Below are positions 17,437 through 25,810 of a DNA stretch of 64,000 nt, piece by piece. Under the pieces are notes generated by a model, which was given only the letters and a program-made list of their open reading frames with translations, had not been told where the DNA came from and ran no database searches. This stretch comes from JBCCGL01 sp039029275 (GTDB lineage: Bacteria; Pseudomonadota; Gammaproteobacteria; JBCCGL01), in NCBI GenBank assembly GCA_039029275.1, contig JBCCGL010000008.1, forward strand, positions 186,001 through 250,000. The letters run 5' to 3'. The stretch's first letter is position 1, and each line of letters opens with the position of its first letter. The position numbers and the translations under genes are program-made.

Positions 17437-17448
17437 TGTGGTTTTGCG

Positions 17449-18057
17449 CTAGTAATGCAACGTAACAGGTGTGATGGCGAAAATGACGACCGTGTCGATG
17501 TTGCCGGGATTGCGATAGCGGTGCGGTCGCTGGCTGTCAAACGAATAGCTGTCGCCTGCGTTTAGTCGGTACGTTTCATCCTCAATCTGCAATTCAAGAG
17601 TACCGGATTGCACGAACCCAGACTCCTCTCCGTCGTGGCTGGCGAGTTCGTCACCGCTGGAAGCGCCGGGTGTATAGCGCGTCATGATCATCGCAAGTTT
17701 TCCGCCCAGTCCGGCCGACAACAGGTGATCCGTCATGCCGAGGTAATCGGTGTCACTGAGATTGGAATACGCCAGTCGGCGACGATTGTTGGCGCGAACC
17801 ACAACGTTGGATTCACTGGTTTGGGGTGGCGAACTTGAGTGAAAAAACCAGCCGATCTTAACCCCTAAGGCTTCGCTAACGTCTTGCAAGGATCCAATCG
17901 ACGGCCGCACGTTGCCTCGTTCGACTTCGCTCAGATACCCGACAGATTTGCCAATATTTTCTGCTAACTGCGCAAGGGTCATTTTTCTTACGCGCCGGAG
18001 GTGGCGGATTTCTGCGCCAAGATTTGGGGCCGAGAATTCAGCGGCGGCTGATGTCAT
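17449..18057 (-). CDS. XRE-family regulator with C-terminal cupin
   Basis: A 202-residue transcription factor: helix-turn-helix of the XRE/Cro type at about 14-68 (MTLAQLAENIGKSVGYLSEVERG) and a cupin_2 ligand-binding domain at about 120-200 (HDGEESGFVQSGTLELQIEDE, LNAGDSYSFDSQRPHRYRN). Such HTH-cupin proteins typically regulate adjacent amine, polyamine or betaine catabolic genes, the cupin sensing the small molecule. It lies 12 bases upstream of the flavoprotein gene on the same strand and is divergent from the Rieske gene, so it probably controls both from the shared 126-base interval. Confidence 0.92.
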   Translation of the reverse strand: MTSAAAEFSAPNLGAEIRHLRRVRKMTLAQLAENIGKSVGYLSEVERGNVRPSIGSLQDVSEALGVKIGWFFHSSSPPQTSESNVVVRANNRRRLAYSNLSDTDYLGMTDHLLSAGLGGKLAMIMTRYTPGASSGDELASHDGEESGFVQSGTLELQIEDETYRLNAGDSYSFDSQRPHRYRNPGNIDTVVIFAITPVTLHY

Positions 18058-18183
18058 GTTTCAGGTATCTGCGTTTAGATTCACAATAATTATGATGAAA
18101 TAAATTCAATCATACTGAAATTATGTTGTATTTTTTCACTATATTAGATAATTTGAACGCACGGTTCCAGTCTTCAGACAACA
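18058..18183. promoter_or_regulatory. Divergent AT-rich promoter region with inverted repeats
   Basis: This 126-base interval between the XRE-cupin gene and the Rieske gene is much more AT-rich than its flanks. It contains imperfect palindromes of the form TTCA-N7-TGAA at 18105-18119 and a wider TTCA...TGAA pair at 18080-18099, placed where an autoregulating HTH protein could bind. This is a plausible operator by position and symmetry only. Confidence 0.35.
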
Positions 18184-19362
18184 ATGTCGCCCCAAGTGCC
18201 CCATCAAAAACGTGATATTGACGCGATTATCGCTTCCTTACCGAGTCGCGTTGACGTCGATCTCGCGCACGCACGCGGATTTCCAAATGAGGCGTACACA
18301 AACCACGCATTTTTCGAATACGAGTGTCGACAACTTTTTCCTAACACCTGGGTGTTGGCGGGTTTTGAACACGACATTCCGCAGTACGGCGATGTGCTCC
18401 CTGTGGACATCGCCGGTGCGCCTGTTTTACTTGTCCGCAAACGTAACGGAGATATCGCCGTTTTTCACAACGCTTGCCGCCATCGCGGCGCGAGCATGGT
18501 CGATGCACCTTGCAGCAAGCAAGTACGCTTGGTGTGCCCCTATCACGCGTGGACGTACGATCTCGACGGCAAGCTGGTCGGTCGGCCTTATTTCGACGGT
18601 AACGAGCAGGATGCACAAGCATTGCCCGCAGACCCGTCACTCAACCTTCGCGAAGTGCGAATGGCGCGGTGGCTGGGTATGATTTTTGTCAATCTTTCCG
18701 GTTCGGCAGAAGAGTTTGACACCTACATTCAAACAATGACCAAGCATCTTGGCGGCTACGATCTGAATTCGCTGGTACATGCGGGCAAGCTGGAATTTGA
18801 TGTTCAGGCCAACTGGAAATTTGCCGGTGAAAACTTTATCGAGCAATACCATGTTTTCAGGGCGCACCCCGCGCTGCTTAATTTTTCTCCAATGAAAGAT
18901 CGCAAAACCGGGCGGTGGGATGGATATTGTTTTTCCACGCACTACCAGTTTCCGCAACTTGAGGCAGGCCGTGGCGCTGATTTGCCGCACTTTCCTAATC
19001 TGACCGAAGAACTGCAGAGGTGTGGCATTTGGTTTTACCTTTACCCTAACCTGGGCATTGAAGTCTTTCCTGACCAATTGATTGTGTTTCGCGTTGTTCC
19101 GCTTGCACCGGACAAAATGCGCGAGGAAATCCATATTTATTTAATGCGTGAGGCAGTCGAGTGCGATCGCTATGAGGCCGCACGAAATGCTGTTTTCGAT
19201 ACCTGGCACGATCTGAATATGGAGGATGTTGGCCTGCTGGAAATGCTGCAAAGAGGGCGCAGCTCACCGAGCTATGATGGCGGCGTTTTTTCACGGCACT
19301 GGGAAGCGCCGACTCTGGGGTATTCGCGGATAATCGCTGCCGAATTAAACAAACATCATTAG
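18184..19362 (+). CDS. Rieske non-heme iron oxygenase, betaine/carnitine type
   Basis: A 392-residue oxygenase alpha subunit. The Rieske cluster ligands are C98/H100 (CRHRG) and C118/H121 (CPYHAW). The mononuclear iron is held by H223, H228 and probably D348 (NMEDVG). The residue bridging the two centres is E220 (IEQYH) where most Rieske oxygenases have Asp; a Glu here is known in carnitine monooxygenase CntA and seen in glycine-betaine and stachydrine demethylases, so an N-methyl quaternary amine is the likely substrate class. No reductase gene is adjacent; the flavoprotein at 15.5 kb is more likely a downstream demethylase. It is divergent from the regulator. Confidence 0.9.
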   Translation: MSPQVPHQKRDIDAIIASLPSRVDVDLAHARGFPNEAYTNHAFFEYECRQLFPNTWVLAGFEHDIPQYGDVLPVDIAGAPVLLVRKRNGDIAVFHNACRHRGASMVDAPCSKQVRLVCPYHAWTYDLDGKLVGRPYFDGNEQDAQALPADPSLNLREVRMARWLGMIFVNLSGSAEEFDTYIQTMTKHLGGYDLNSLVHAGKLEFDVQANWKFAGENFIEQYHVFRAHPALLNFSPMKDRKTGRWDGYCFSTHYQFPQLEAGRGADLPHFPNLTEELQRCGIWFYLYPNLGIEVFPDQLIVFRVVPLAPDKMREEIHIYLMREAVECDRYEAARNAVFDTWHDLNMEDVGLLEMLQRGRSSPSYDGGVFSRHWEAPTLGYSRIIAAELNKHH

Positions 19363-19369
19363 CTCGGCG

Positions 19370-20065
19370 TTAACTGGCGATAGCCATCGCAACCGCAGCT
19401 TGCGCGTGAATCGCTGTGGTATCGAATAGCGGTATATCTGTGTGTTGTTGCTGCACCAGCATCACGATTTCGGTGCAGCCTTCGATTACGCACTCGGCAC
19501 CTTGTGCCTTTAGCTTATCAATAATCCGCAGGTACGCGTCTCGCGAGTCGTCGCGCACCACGCCGCGGCACAGTTCGTCGTAAATTATCCGGTGCACGAT
19601 TGCGCGGTCATCGCTGTCGGGTACGATCACGTCGAGATCGTGGTTATCGATCAGACGACCCTTGTAAAAATCCTGCTCCATCGTGAACGCGGTACCCAGC
19701 AAACCCACGTGTGAAAACGACGCCTGCTTAATCGCGAGGGCGGTGGCATCCGCCAGATGCAGCAAGGGAATGTCGATCGCCGCTTCGACCTGTGGCGCGA
19801 GCTTGTGCATGGTGTTGGTGCAAATCAAAAGAAAGTCCGCGCCTGCCGCTTCTATCTTTTTCGCCGCGTCGCAAAGGATGACGGCTGCCGCGTCCCAGTC
19901 TCCCGCGTGTTGCAGTTTCTCGATCTCGTCAAAATTAACCGAATACATCGCGATCTTCGCAGAGTGGAGTCCGCCGAGTTTTTCCTTCACCCCATTGTTG
20001 ATCAGTGAATAATAGAGCGCGGTGCTCTCCCAGCTCATCCCGCCGAGCAGGCCGATTGTTTTCAT
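19370..20065 (-). CDS. Aspartate/glutamate racemase family protein
   Basis: A 231-residue protein of the Asp/Glu/hydantoin racemase superfamily, YgeA/aspartate-racemase branch. Both catalytic cysteines are present in conserved contexts: CTNTMHKLAP (about residue 82) and EGCTEIVML (about 196). The N-terminus MKTIGLLGGMSWEST is highly typical. It would interconvert an acidic L-amino acid and its D-form in the cytoplasm without cofactor. Its ATG overlaps the stop of the upstream GFA gene by 4 bases (ATGA), so the two are translationally coupled. It is convergent with the Rieske gene. Confidence 0.9.
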   Translation of the reverse strand: MKTIGLLGGMSWESTALYYSLINNGVKEKLGGLHSAKIAMYSVNFDEIEKLQHAGDWDAAAVILCDAAKKIEAAGADFLLICTNTMHKLAPQVEAAIDIPLLHLADATALAIKQASFSHVGLLGTAFTMEQDFYKGRLIDNHDLDVIVPDSDDRAIVHRIIYDELCRGVVRDDSRDAYLRIIDKLKAQGAECVIEGCTEIVMLVQQQHTDIPLFDTTAIHAQAAVAMAIAS

Positions 20066-20505
20066 CGAGGTTCTCGCTCGCTAAATTGTGGAAGACCGTC
20101 GTTTATCTCATGCCACTCGGCTTTGGAGTCGACGTATATATGCGCAGTCGGTTTTGCGTCGATTTCTGTATCCAGCGTACCAATTCGAAGGCGCAACACA
20201 TCAGGCTTTTTGATTAGCTGGCTGTAAATCGGGGAACCGCACTGTTGGCAAAAAGCGCGAACTTTGTCGGGCGACGTTTGAAACTGTCTTAAGTCTTCTT
20301 CGCCGCTGACAAAATGAAAGTCGGATGTTTTAACCGGCGCGTTTGTTGCGAATGCGGTCCCCTGCGACTTGCGACACTGCGAACAGTGGCAGCACACGAT
20401 TGGGCCGAGCTCACCGTGAATTTCATAGTGAATCGATCCGCAGTGGCAGCTGCCGCGCAGTTTTGCTGGCGCGGATTTCGCGTTTACTTTGTCGATCACC
20501 CCCAT
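20062..20505 (-). CDS. GFA-domain (glutathione-dependent formaldehyde-activating-like) protein
   Basis: A 147-residue zinc protein of the GFA/CENP-V family. Cys residues lie in the expected pattern: GSCHCGSIHYE, CCHCSQCRKSQG and FCQQCGSPIY. Members are often labelled formaldehyde-activating, but most have unknown substrates. I chose the ATG at 20505 because the open frame further upstream (to 20691) carries no family sequence and crosses the end of cobO. The gene is coupled by a 4-base overlap to the downstream racemase gene. Confidence 0.88.
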   Translation of the reverse strand: MGVIDKVNAKSAPAKLRGSCHCGSIHYEIHGELGPIVCCHCSQCRKSQGTAFATNAPVKTSDFHFVSGEEDLRQFQTSPDKVRAFCQQCGSPIYSQLIKKPDVLRLRIGTLDTEIDAKPTAHIYVDSKAEWHEINDGLPQFSEREPR

Positions 20506-20659
20506 TCTTAAATCACTCAGAAGCGCTGCGAAGATGTTTGCGGCGTGGTTGACGCACGGCAGCACCGGTCGAGAAGTCGCAAATGACTGGTGAAGCAAAT
20601 AAGCATTTTGAACAAGGCTTTTGCACTGGGTCGCGAACTTGGCGGGATTTTGTGTGAGT

Positions 20660-21262
20660 CTAAAATTCGATTCCCTTTTGCGCCTTGACACCCTGCTCTT
20701 TGAACGGATGTTTAATCGGGCGCACCTCGCTGACCAGGTCGGCAGCCTCGATCATCGCATCGTTGGCGTGACGACCAGTGACGATCACGTGCTGCATTTC
20801 TCCACGACTCATGATTTTGCCGATCACGCTTTCGCTGTCGAGGTACTCGTATTTCAAAACAACGTTAAGTTCGTCCAGCACGATCATGTCGTAGCTGCGG
20901 TCGTCGATCATGCGCTCGGCTTCGGCCCAGGCCTTGCCGGCTGTCGCCACGTCCTGCTCGCGGTTTTGTGTGTTCCAGGTAAAACCGTCGCCAATCGTGT
21001 GCCACTCGCAGTTGTCAAAACCGCTGAGAACATCGCGCTCGGCTGTGTGCATTGCGCCTTTAATGAACTGCACCACGCCGACTTTCATCCCGTGCCCAAT
21101 CCCGCGCACCGCCATCCCGAATGCTGCGCTGGACTTGCCTTTGCCGGTACCGGTATTAACGATCAGCAGGCCTTTTTCCTTGGTTGCTCTGGCTTTCTTT
21201 TTCTCATGTCCGGCCTGACGTTTTTGGGACATTTTCAGGTGTTTGTCGGCGTCAACACTCAT
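20660..21262 (-). CDS. cobO: Corrinoid adenosyltransferase CobO/BtuR
   Basis: It transfers the adenosyl group of ATP to the reduced cobalt of cobyrinate diamide, cobinamide or cobalamin. From the ATG at 21262 the product is 200 residues (E. coli BtuR 196), with a basic N-terminus, the P-loop-like NTGTGKGKSSAAFG (36-49), WHTIGDGFTWN, and the C-terminal TGRHANDAMIEAADLVSEV that identifies the CobA/CobO/BtuR family. A longer frame to 21403 would run into the promoter area of the divergent cbiD and has no family match. It is head-to-head with cbiD. Confidence 0.95.
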   Translation of the reverse strand: MSVDADKHLKMSQKRQAGHEKKKARATKEKGLLIVNTGTGKGKSSAAFGMAVRGIGHGMKVGVVQFIKGAMHTAERDVLSGFDNCEWHTIGDGFTWNTQNREQDVATAGKAWAEAERMIDDRSYDMIVLDELNVVLKYEYLDSESVIGKIMSRGEMQHVIVTGRHANDAMIEAADLVSEVRPIKHPFKEQGVKAQKGIEF

Positions 21263-21373
21263 GGTGCTTCCTGGTTTGGGTGGATAGGGGCAATGTAGTG
21301 CGACTGATCCTCGCTGTAAACCGTCGCACGATTGCATTCCGACTGTTGTCGCTGAGCATGTATGATTTGTCGC

Positions 21374-22456
21374 ATGCGCGACGAGACGCCCGAACAGAAG
21401 CAACCGCTACGCACCGGTTTGACTACCGGGGCGTGCGCGACGGCGACCAGTCTGGCTGCCGCCAAGCTCCTGCTCACAGGCGAGCCAAGCGAGACCATCG
21501 AAATAGCCTTGCCGCGCGGAAAACGGGTCGCGTTTGATCTGACGGCGTGCGCGCTAAATGGCGATGTCGCGCGCGCTGACACGGTCAAGGACGCGGGCGA
21601 TGACCCCGACGCCACCCACGGCGCAACCGTCTTTGCGCAGGTTCAACTGCGCGAAGATCCGGGTGTTGTCTTTACCGCTGCTGAAGGGGTCGGGACGGTC
21701 ACGCGCACCGGCCTCACGCTGGCGGTCGGGGAACCAGCAATTAATCCGGTTCCACGCGAGATGATGAGCGCGCACTTAACGCAACTGGCAGATGCTCTCA
21801 GCTACTCCGGCGGGTTCGACGTTGCAATCGGCATCGTAAACGGCGAGAAAATCGCAGAGCAAACGATGAACGGTCGGCTCGGTATCCTCGGTGGGCTTTC
21901 CATTCTCGGGACGACTGGCATAGTGCGGCCGTACTCCTGTGCCGCGTTCATCGCGTCGATTCACCAAGGCATTGACGTGGCGATAGCGAACGGTGTCGAA
22001 CACATCGCAGCGTGCACGGGATCTACCAGCGAACGCGTTGCGTATGAGACTTATGGTTTGGAGGATATGGGCTTGCTCGAAATGGGCGACTTTGCCGGTG
22101 CGGTACTCAAGTACATTCGCAAGAAATCGATTGCGCGTGTCAGCTTTGTCGGTGGGTTCGGTAAGCTGTCCAAGTTAGCGGATGGCCATCTCGACTTGCA
22201 CAGTCGTCGTTCCAGTGTGAACTTCGACGGACTGTCGCTACTGGCGTCACAGTTCGACAGCGCGTTGGGTGAGAAAATTCAAAGCTGTAACACCACGGCT
22301 GAGGCGCTTCAATACAGTCAGCAAGCGGGCGTGGCGTTAGGCGATCGTGTATGTGAGCGAGCAATGACAACAATAAGAAAATACGCAAATCAAAACACTC
22401 GAGTGGACGTAATCGCAATCGACCGATCAGGAGAGATCGTTGGCAGAGCGTCGTGA
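21374..22456 (+). CDS. cbiD: Cobalt-precorrin-5B C1-methyltransferase CbiD
   Basis: CbiD methylates C-1 of cobalt-precorrin-5B during the cobalt-early (anaerobic-type) corrin pathway. The 360-residue product begins with the family hallmark LRTGLTTGACATA and retains VKDAGDDPDATHG, GEPAINPVPREM, and GTTGIVRPYS. The window shows no CobF-type replacement. The ATG at 21374 lies close to the conserved start; one at 21362 would add 4 residues. Its stop overlaps the GTG of cobK (GTGA). Confidence 0.95.
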   Translation: MRDETPEQKQPLRTGLTTGACATATSLAAAKLLLTGEPSETIEIALPRGKRVAFDLTACALNGDVARADTVKDAGDDPDATHGATVFAQVQLREDPGVVFTAAEGVGTVTRTGLTLAVGEPAINPVPREMMSAHLTQLADALSYSGGFDVAIGIVNGEKIAEQTMNGRLGILGGLSILGTTGIVRPYSCAAFIASIHQGIDVAIANGVEHIAACTGSTSERVAYETYGLEDMGLLEMGDFAGAVLKYIRKKSIARVSFVGGFGKLSKLADGHLDLHSRRSSVNFDGLSLLASQFDSALGEKIQSCNTTAEALQYSQQAGVALGDRVCERAMTTIRKYANQNTRVDVIAIDRSGEIVGRAS

Positions 22457-23217
22457 ACGTCCTGGTTCTGGGGGGCACGCAAGAAGCGCAAGTGATCGCG
22501 CGTGAGTTGGTCGAGCGCGGCTATCATGTGATCTACAGCATGGCGGGTCTCGGGATAAAACCCCAACTGGGTTGCGTGGTTCGCAGCGGTGGGTTTGGCG
22601 GTCACGAGGGCTTGTCCGACCATCTGGCTGTCAACAACATCGACTGTCTGGTCGATGCAACCCACCCCTATGCAGAAAAGATCAGTCGCAGCGCAATTAT
22701 TGCGGCGCACGACCTGTCAATTCCTCTTTATCGTTACACCCGACCCGCGTGGGAACCGCAGGAGGGCGATGACTGGAAAACGGTGCGTAACAACTGGCCC
22801 GCAATCACCCTCGCGACCTTGCCGTACAAGCGTCCGTTTTTCACGATTGGGCGCCAGCCCCTGTTTCATATGGACGATGTGCCGGTGCGTCAGGAGTGGC
22901 TGATCCGCACCCTGGCGGCGAGCGATACCGGTAACAATCGCGTGCGGGTGTTGCGTTCGCGCGGGCCGTTTGTGCGCCAGAGCGAGGTTTCCTTAATGCG
23001 CCTGACAGGTGTCGACGTGCTGGTATCCAAAAACAGCGGCGGCGACATGGTCGCAGCCAAGATCGAAGCGGCACGAGAACTCAACATCCCCGTTATGATG
23101 GTGCAGCGGCCAAAACTCGCACCGACCAAGAATGATTTCTCTACACCGCAGGCAATGCTCGATGCGATGCCGCGCCCCAAATCGGTTAACGTCGAGGTCA
23201 AAAGTCAGGCCATATAA
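22453..23217 (+). CDS. cobK: (Cobalt-)precorrin-6A reductase CobK/CbiJ
   Basis: A NAD(P)H-dependent reductase that saturates one double bond of precorrin-6A. The 254-residue product starts with MNVLVLGGTQEAQVIARELVE and contains DATHPYAEKIS, PLYRYTRPAW, and the C-terminal SKNSGGDMVAAKIEAARELNIPVMMV, all characteristic. It starts at a GTG overlapping the cbiD stop by 4 bases, indicating translational coupling. Confidence 0.94.
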   Translation: MNVLVLGGTQEAQVIARELVERGYHVIYSMAGLGIKPQLGCVVRSGGFGGHEGLSDHLAVNNIDCLVDATHPYAEKISRSAIIAAHDLSIPLYRYTRPAWEPQEGDDWKTVRNNWPAITLATLPYKRPFFTIGRQPLFHMDDVPVRQEWLIRTLAASDTGNNRVRVLRSRGPFVRQSEVSLMRLTGVDVLVSKNSGGDMVAAKIEAARELNIPVMMVQRPKLAPTKNDFSTPQAMLDAMPRPKSVNVEVKSQAI

Positions 23218-23248
23218 GAATCACGTTAGGGATGTTTAATTTTTCAGA

Positions 23249-23956
23249 ATGCTGAAAATTGAAGTCTTGTCTGACGAACAGATGAACGTCGTTGATCGGC
23301 GACAAATTCAACAACAGGTGGATTGGACATCGATCCCACCCGAGGGAATCAGAACACGGTTCGCGGACGTCGATCTCACGCTGTTGCCCGGTGTTTTTCC
23401 TCCAAAAAGAGATACTCAGCTTTTGTCCGCATCAGTAGACCTATCACGAGCTGACTCGGTTCTTGATGTGGGCACTGGCTCTGGCGCGTTGGCAATTTGG
23501 GCCGCGAGGCAGGGCGATGCGTCGGTGATTGCGATCGATATCTCGGATGCCGCTTGCAAAAACGCGAGTATCAATGTCGAAAAACTCTCACTTAAAAATC
23601 GGATACAAGTGCGACACGGGGACATTGCCTCCACCCTGCGTCAAGCTGAAACATTCGACGTCATCATCGCGAACCTTCCGGGTCGCAATAAAAAAGCGAC
23701 AAGTACGATTGCAGCGGCACAGTGGGATACGGATTTTAAGGCGCATAAGGCACTCTTTGCGCATTCCAAATCACTCCTGCGCGCAGGCGGAAAAATTTTT
23801 ATGGTGAAGGCAAATTACCCGGACTTGCTCGAGATGGTCGATATCGCAACTGCGTTCAAATTGAGAACCGAAGTGATCGGAGTATCTGACGCCACTCCAG
23901 ATGATCCACGGATATACTATGCCCTTGCGCTGAATAAACTCGATGCAGCCGATTGA
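23249..23956 (+). CDS. SAM-dependent methyltransferase, HemK/MTS-like
   Basis: A 235-residue class I methyltransferase. Motif I is VLDVGTGSGALAIWAA (about 71-86), followed by an acidic AIDISD and a post-motif IIANLPGR where HemK/MTS enzymes have an NPPY. The segment before motif I (TRFADVDLTLLPGVFPPKRDTQLL) resembles the HemK/PrmC lead-in. The replacement of NPPY by NLPG means Gln-N5 methylation is not assured. It follows cobK by 31 bases on the same strand and may be co-transcribed, but it does not look like CbiT/CobL. Confidence 0.78.
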   Translation: MLKIEVLSDEQMNVVDRRQIQQQVDWTSIPPEGIRTRFADVDLTLLPGVFPPKRDTQLLSASVDLSRADSVLDVGTGSGALAIWAARQGDASVIAIDISDAACKNASINVEKLSLKNRIQVRHGDIASTLRQAETFDVIIANLPGRNKKATSTIAAAQWDTDFKAHKALFAHSKSLLRAGGKIFMVKANYPDLLEMVDIATAFKLRTEVIGVSDATPDDPRIYYALALNKLDAAD

Positions 23957-24152
23957 ATTCACGAGCACCGGATTCCGCCATTTTGTGGTGACCCGCTTGT
24001 AAATTGATTGGTGAAATTGCGAGTGTTTGACTCGTACGCTGCACGGTTGTCGCATTAGTAATGGGTTTATTGCTGATACGCCTGCGAATGTGCTCAAGTA
24101 ACGCTTTCTTCAGCCGTTTCAGTAGGTGCCAAAACCGAACAGAAGTTTTCGC

Positions 24153-24929
24153 ATGCCGTTGTTTACGTTTCGCAGCATTCGCATCTACATTTTACTGGGA
24201 TTTTTGCTGTTCAGCGTGATCTACACCGTGCACCAGCTGCTGTACTCACGCAGTTGGCACAACCCCCTGAATGTCGTGATCTATCCAATTAATGCGGACG
24301 GCAAAAACACTACGGCGCGCTACGTCGATACGCTGTCAGTTGATCACTTCCGCGGGATCGAAAAATGGTTCGCGCGCGAAGGCAAGCGATACAAACTCCT
24401 GATAGAAAGGCCAATCGCGATATCACTTGGAAGTGAAATCGAGTCTTTGCCACCAGAATTACCGCGCTATAGAAACGCGGTGTTTAACATGATGTGGGGT
24501 GTACACCTGCGCTGGTGGGCATTCAGGCACTCGCCCGACGATGGTTCAAACCTCTCACGCGTGCGTGTGTTTGTGCTGTATCACAGTGCGGTAGACAAGC
24601 CGCTGCCGCACTCGTTGGGATTGCAAAAAGGATTGATCGGACTGGTTAACGCGTTTGCCGTTCCAAGACAGAACAAACAAAACAATGTAGTTATCGCCCA
24701 CGAAGTGTTGCATACGGTTGGTGCGCTCGATAAATACGCGCCGGGTGGGTATCCGATTTATCCAGACGGGTACGCGAATCCGAACAGAAAACCGTTACAT
24801 CCGCAGCGTAGCGCAGAAATTATGGCGGGACGAATACCGATAGGGAACGGCATGCTGATGATGCCAAGAAGCTTGCGGAGTACGGTGATCAATGAACAGA
24901 CCGCGAGGGAGATTAATTGGGTGAAGTGA
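24153..24929 (+). CDS. Membrane-anchored HExxH putative metalloprotease
   Basis: A 258-residue protein with a single N-terminal membrane helix (about 9-29) and a periplasmic domain containing HEVLHTVGALDKY (183-195). HExxH followed by TxGA-D is a metzincin-like zinc site, with a third ligand possible in the later PLHPQRSAEIM segment. An upstream GTG at 24126 would add 9 polar residues; I prefer the ATG at 24153, which directly begins the anchor. I do not recognise a named family; peptidase activity is inferred from the motif alone. Confidence 0.7.
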   Translation: MPLFTFRSIRIYILLGFLLFSVIYTVHQLLYSRSWHNPLNVVIYPINADGKNTTARYVDTLSVDHFRGIEKWFAREGKRYKLLIERPIAISLGSEIESLPPELPRYRNAVFNMMWGVHLRWWAFRHSPDDGSNLSRVRVFVLYHSAVDKPLPHSLGLQKGLIGLVNAFAVPRQNKQNNVVIAHEVLHTVGALDKYAPGGYPIYPDGYANPNRKPLHPQRSAEIMAGRIPIGNGMLMMPRSLRSTVINEQTAREINWVK

Positions 24930-25016
24930 CCGACTATGCGCGCTTTATTTACATGAGAATGCGTTTCGCTCTCTGAAGGAAGTTTTTTAATTGATGCTGT
25001 GCTCTGAGAGGGAGTT

Positions 25017-25614
25017 ACTTTTTGTTCGCCCAAAAAATAACAAAAAACGCGCTTCTGTGTGTTTTATTTTGCAATTGACTGAGTGGGGGAGCGCGCTTTT
25101 TTTTCGTGTCCGAACAGACATTTCTAAGCGCTCCCAACGCTTCGGCTCCAGCCTTCGCTTCGTTGCGCGCACATCCTTGTGTGCTTGGTGCATAAATTAA
25201 ATACGCAATCTAACTTAGTGAATCACGCCCTCAGACAGTCAGGACGAAATTCGCGTATTTTACGAGTATTTCAATCAAAGGTCGTAGGAGAGAACATGGC
25301 CAATGATGCCAAAGCGAAGTGCTCGTATTCTCAGTACTAAAAAATCTACGGCATGAATGCAAGCGATAATCTTCTTTTGGTTGCTTAGTTTTGTAACAAG
25401 CTAATCAGGCTAATCAAATATAATGCACCCTGATATTCTCAGGGTGCCAATTGAGTTTGGCAGTTGACTATTCTTCGGCGAGTATTCGCTTCTTGTCGTG
25501 AGCGCATCATTTACAAACTCGAACTCTTCAATCAAGCGCGCTCACCACTTTGTACTTCTCAGACTCAATATCCCGAAACGCACTTTTTGCTCACTTTTTG
25601 GGCGAACAAAAAGT
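25017..25614. repeat. Perfect 20-bp inverted repeat pair, 558 bp apart
   Basis: The arm at 25017-25036 (core TTTTGTTCGCCCAAAAA) occurs as an exact reverse complement at 25595-25614 (core TTTTTGGGCGAACAAAA). Similarity continues a few bases outside: GAGTTA before the first arm and GTGAGTC after the second. The enclosed 558 bases carry no gene. Sequences of this type are common as dispersed intergenic repeats in Gammaproteobacteria; here the pair could bound a small non-autonomous element. Confidence 0.75.
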
Positions 25615-25701
25615 GAGTCGCTCGCTATTCCCTAAATCTAGAAAGACTTCGAAAATTTTAGCGAGCAAATATTTTGAATTTCGGTTATGTAGAGAATAAA
25701 C

Positions 25702-25772
25702 CTTCGACAACTCGCTTCGCTCGCGCTCAGGGTGAACGATTTTTTTCTCCGTTCGTACGGAGCCTGTCGAAG
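25702..25772. repeat. Imperfect palindromic intergenic element (TTCGACAGGCTC type)
   Basis: The left arm CTTCGACA (25702-25709) with GCTCAGGGTGAACG (25725-25738) is mirrored by GTTCGTACGGAGC (25751-25763) and TGTCGAAG (25765-25772), so the transcript would fold into a long hairpin. A 15-base CTCGCTTCGCTCGCG segment in the left arm forms its own small stem. This resembles the widespread CTTCGACAGGCTCAG...GGAGCCTGTCGAAG dispersed repeat of many bacterial genomes. Confidence 0.7.
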
Positions 25773-25810
25773 TACGATTTAAAAATCAGAGTGTCAGAGA
25801 ACCAACTCAA

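Larger units (their letters stand above)
24930..25810. other. Gene-free, repeat-containing intergenic stretch
   Basis: No convincing gene is present over these 881 bases: the open frames are short, lack start signals and translate repeat sequence (for example VRPKN-type peptides). The stretch holds a perfect 20-bp inverted repeat with arms at 25017 and 25595, and a separate hairpin-forming element at 25702-25772, described in their own entries. Base composition is lower in GC than the flanking cobamide genes. Confidence 0.7.

Noticed and set aside
24987..25200. Paired 68-69-codon frames around 25 kb resembling dozens of database hypotheticals (VRPKN-type).
   Set aside because: They are translations of the dispersed TTTTGTTCGCCC repeat, occur on both strands at once, and lack ribosome sites.
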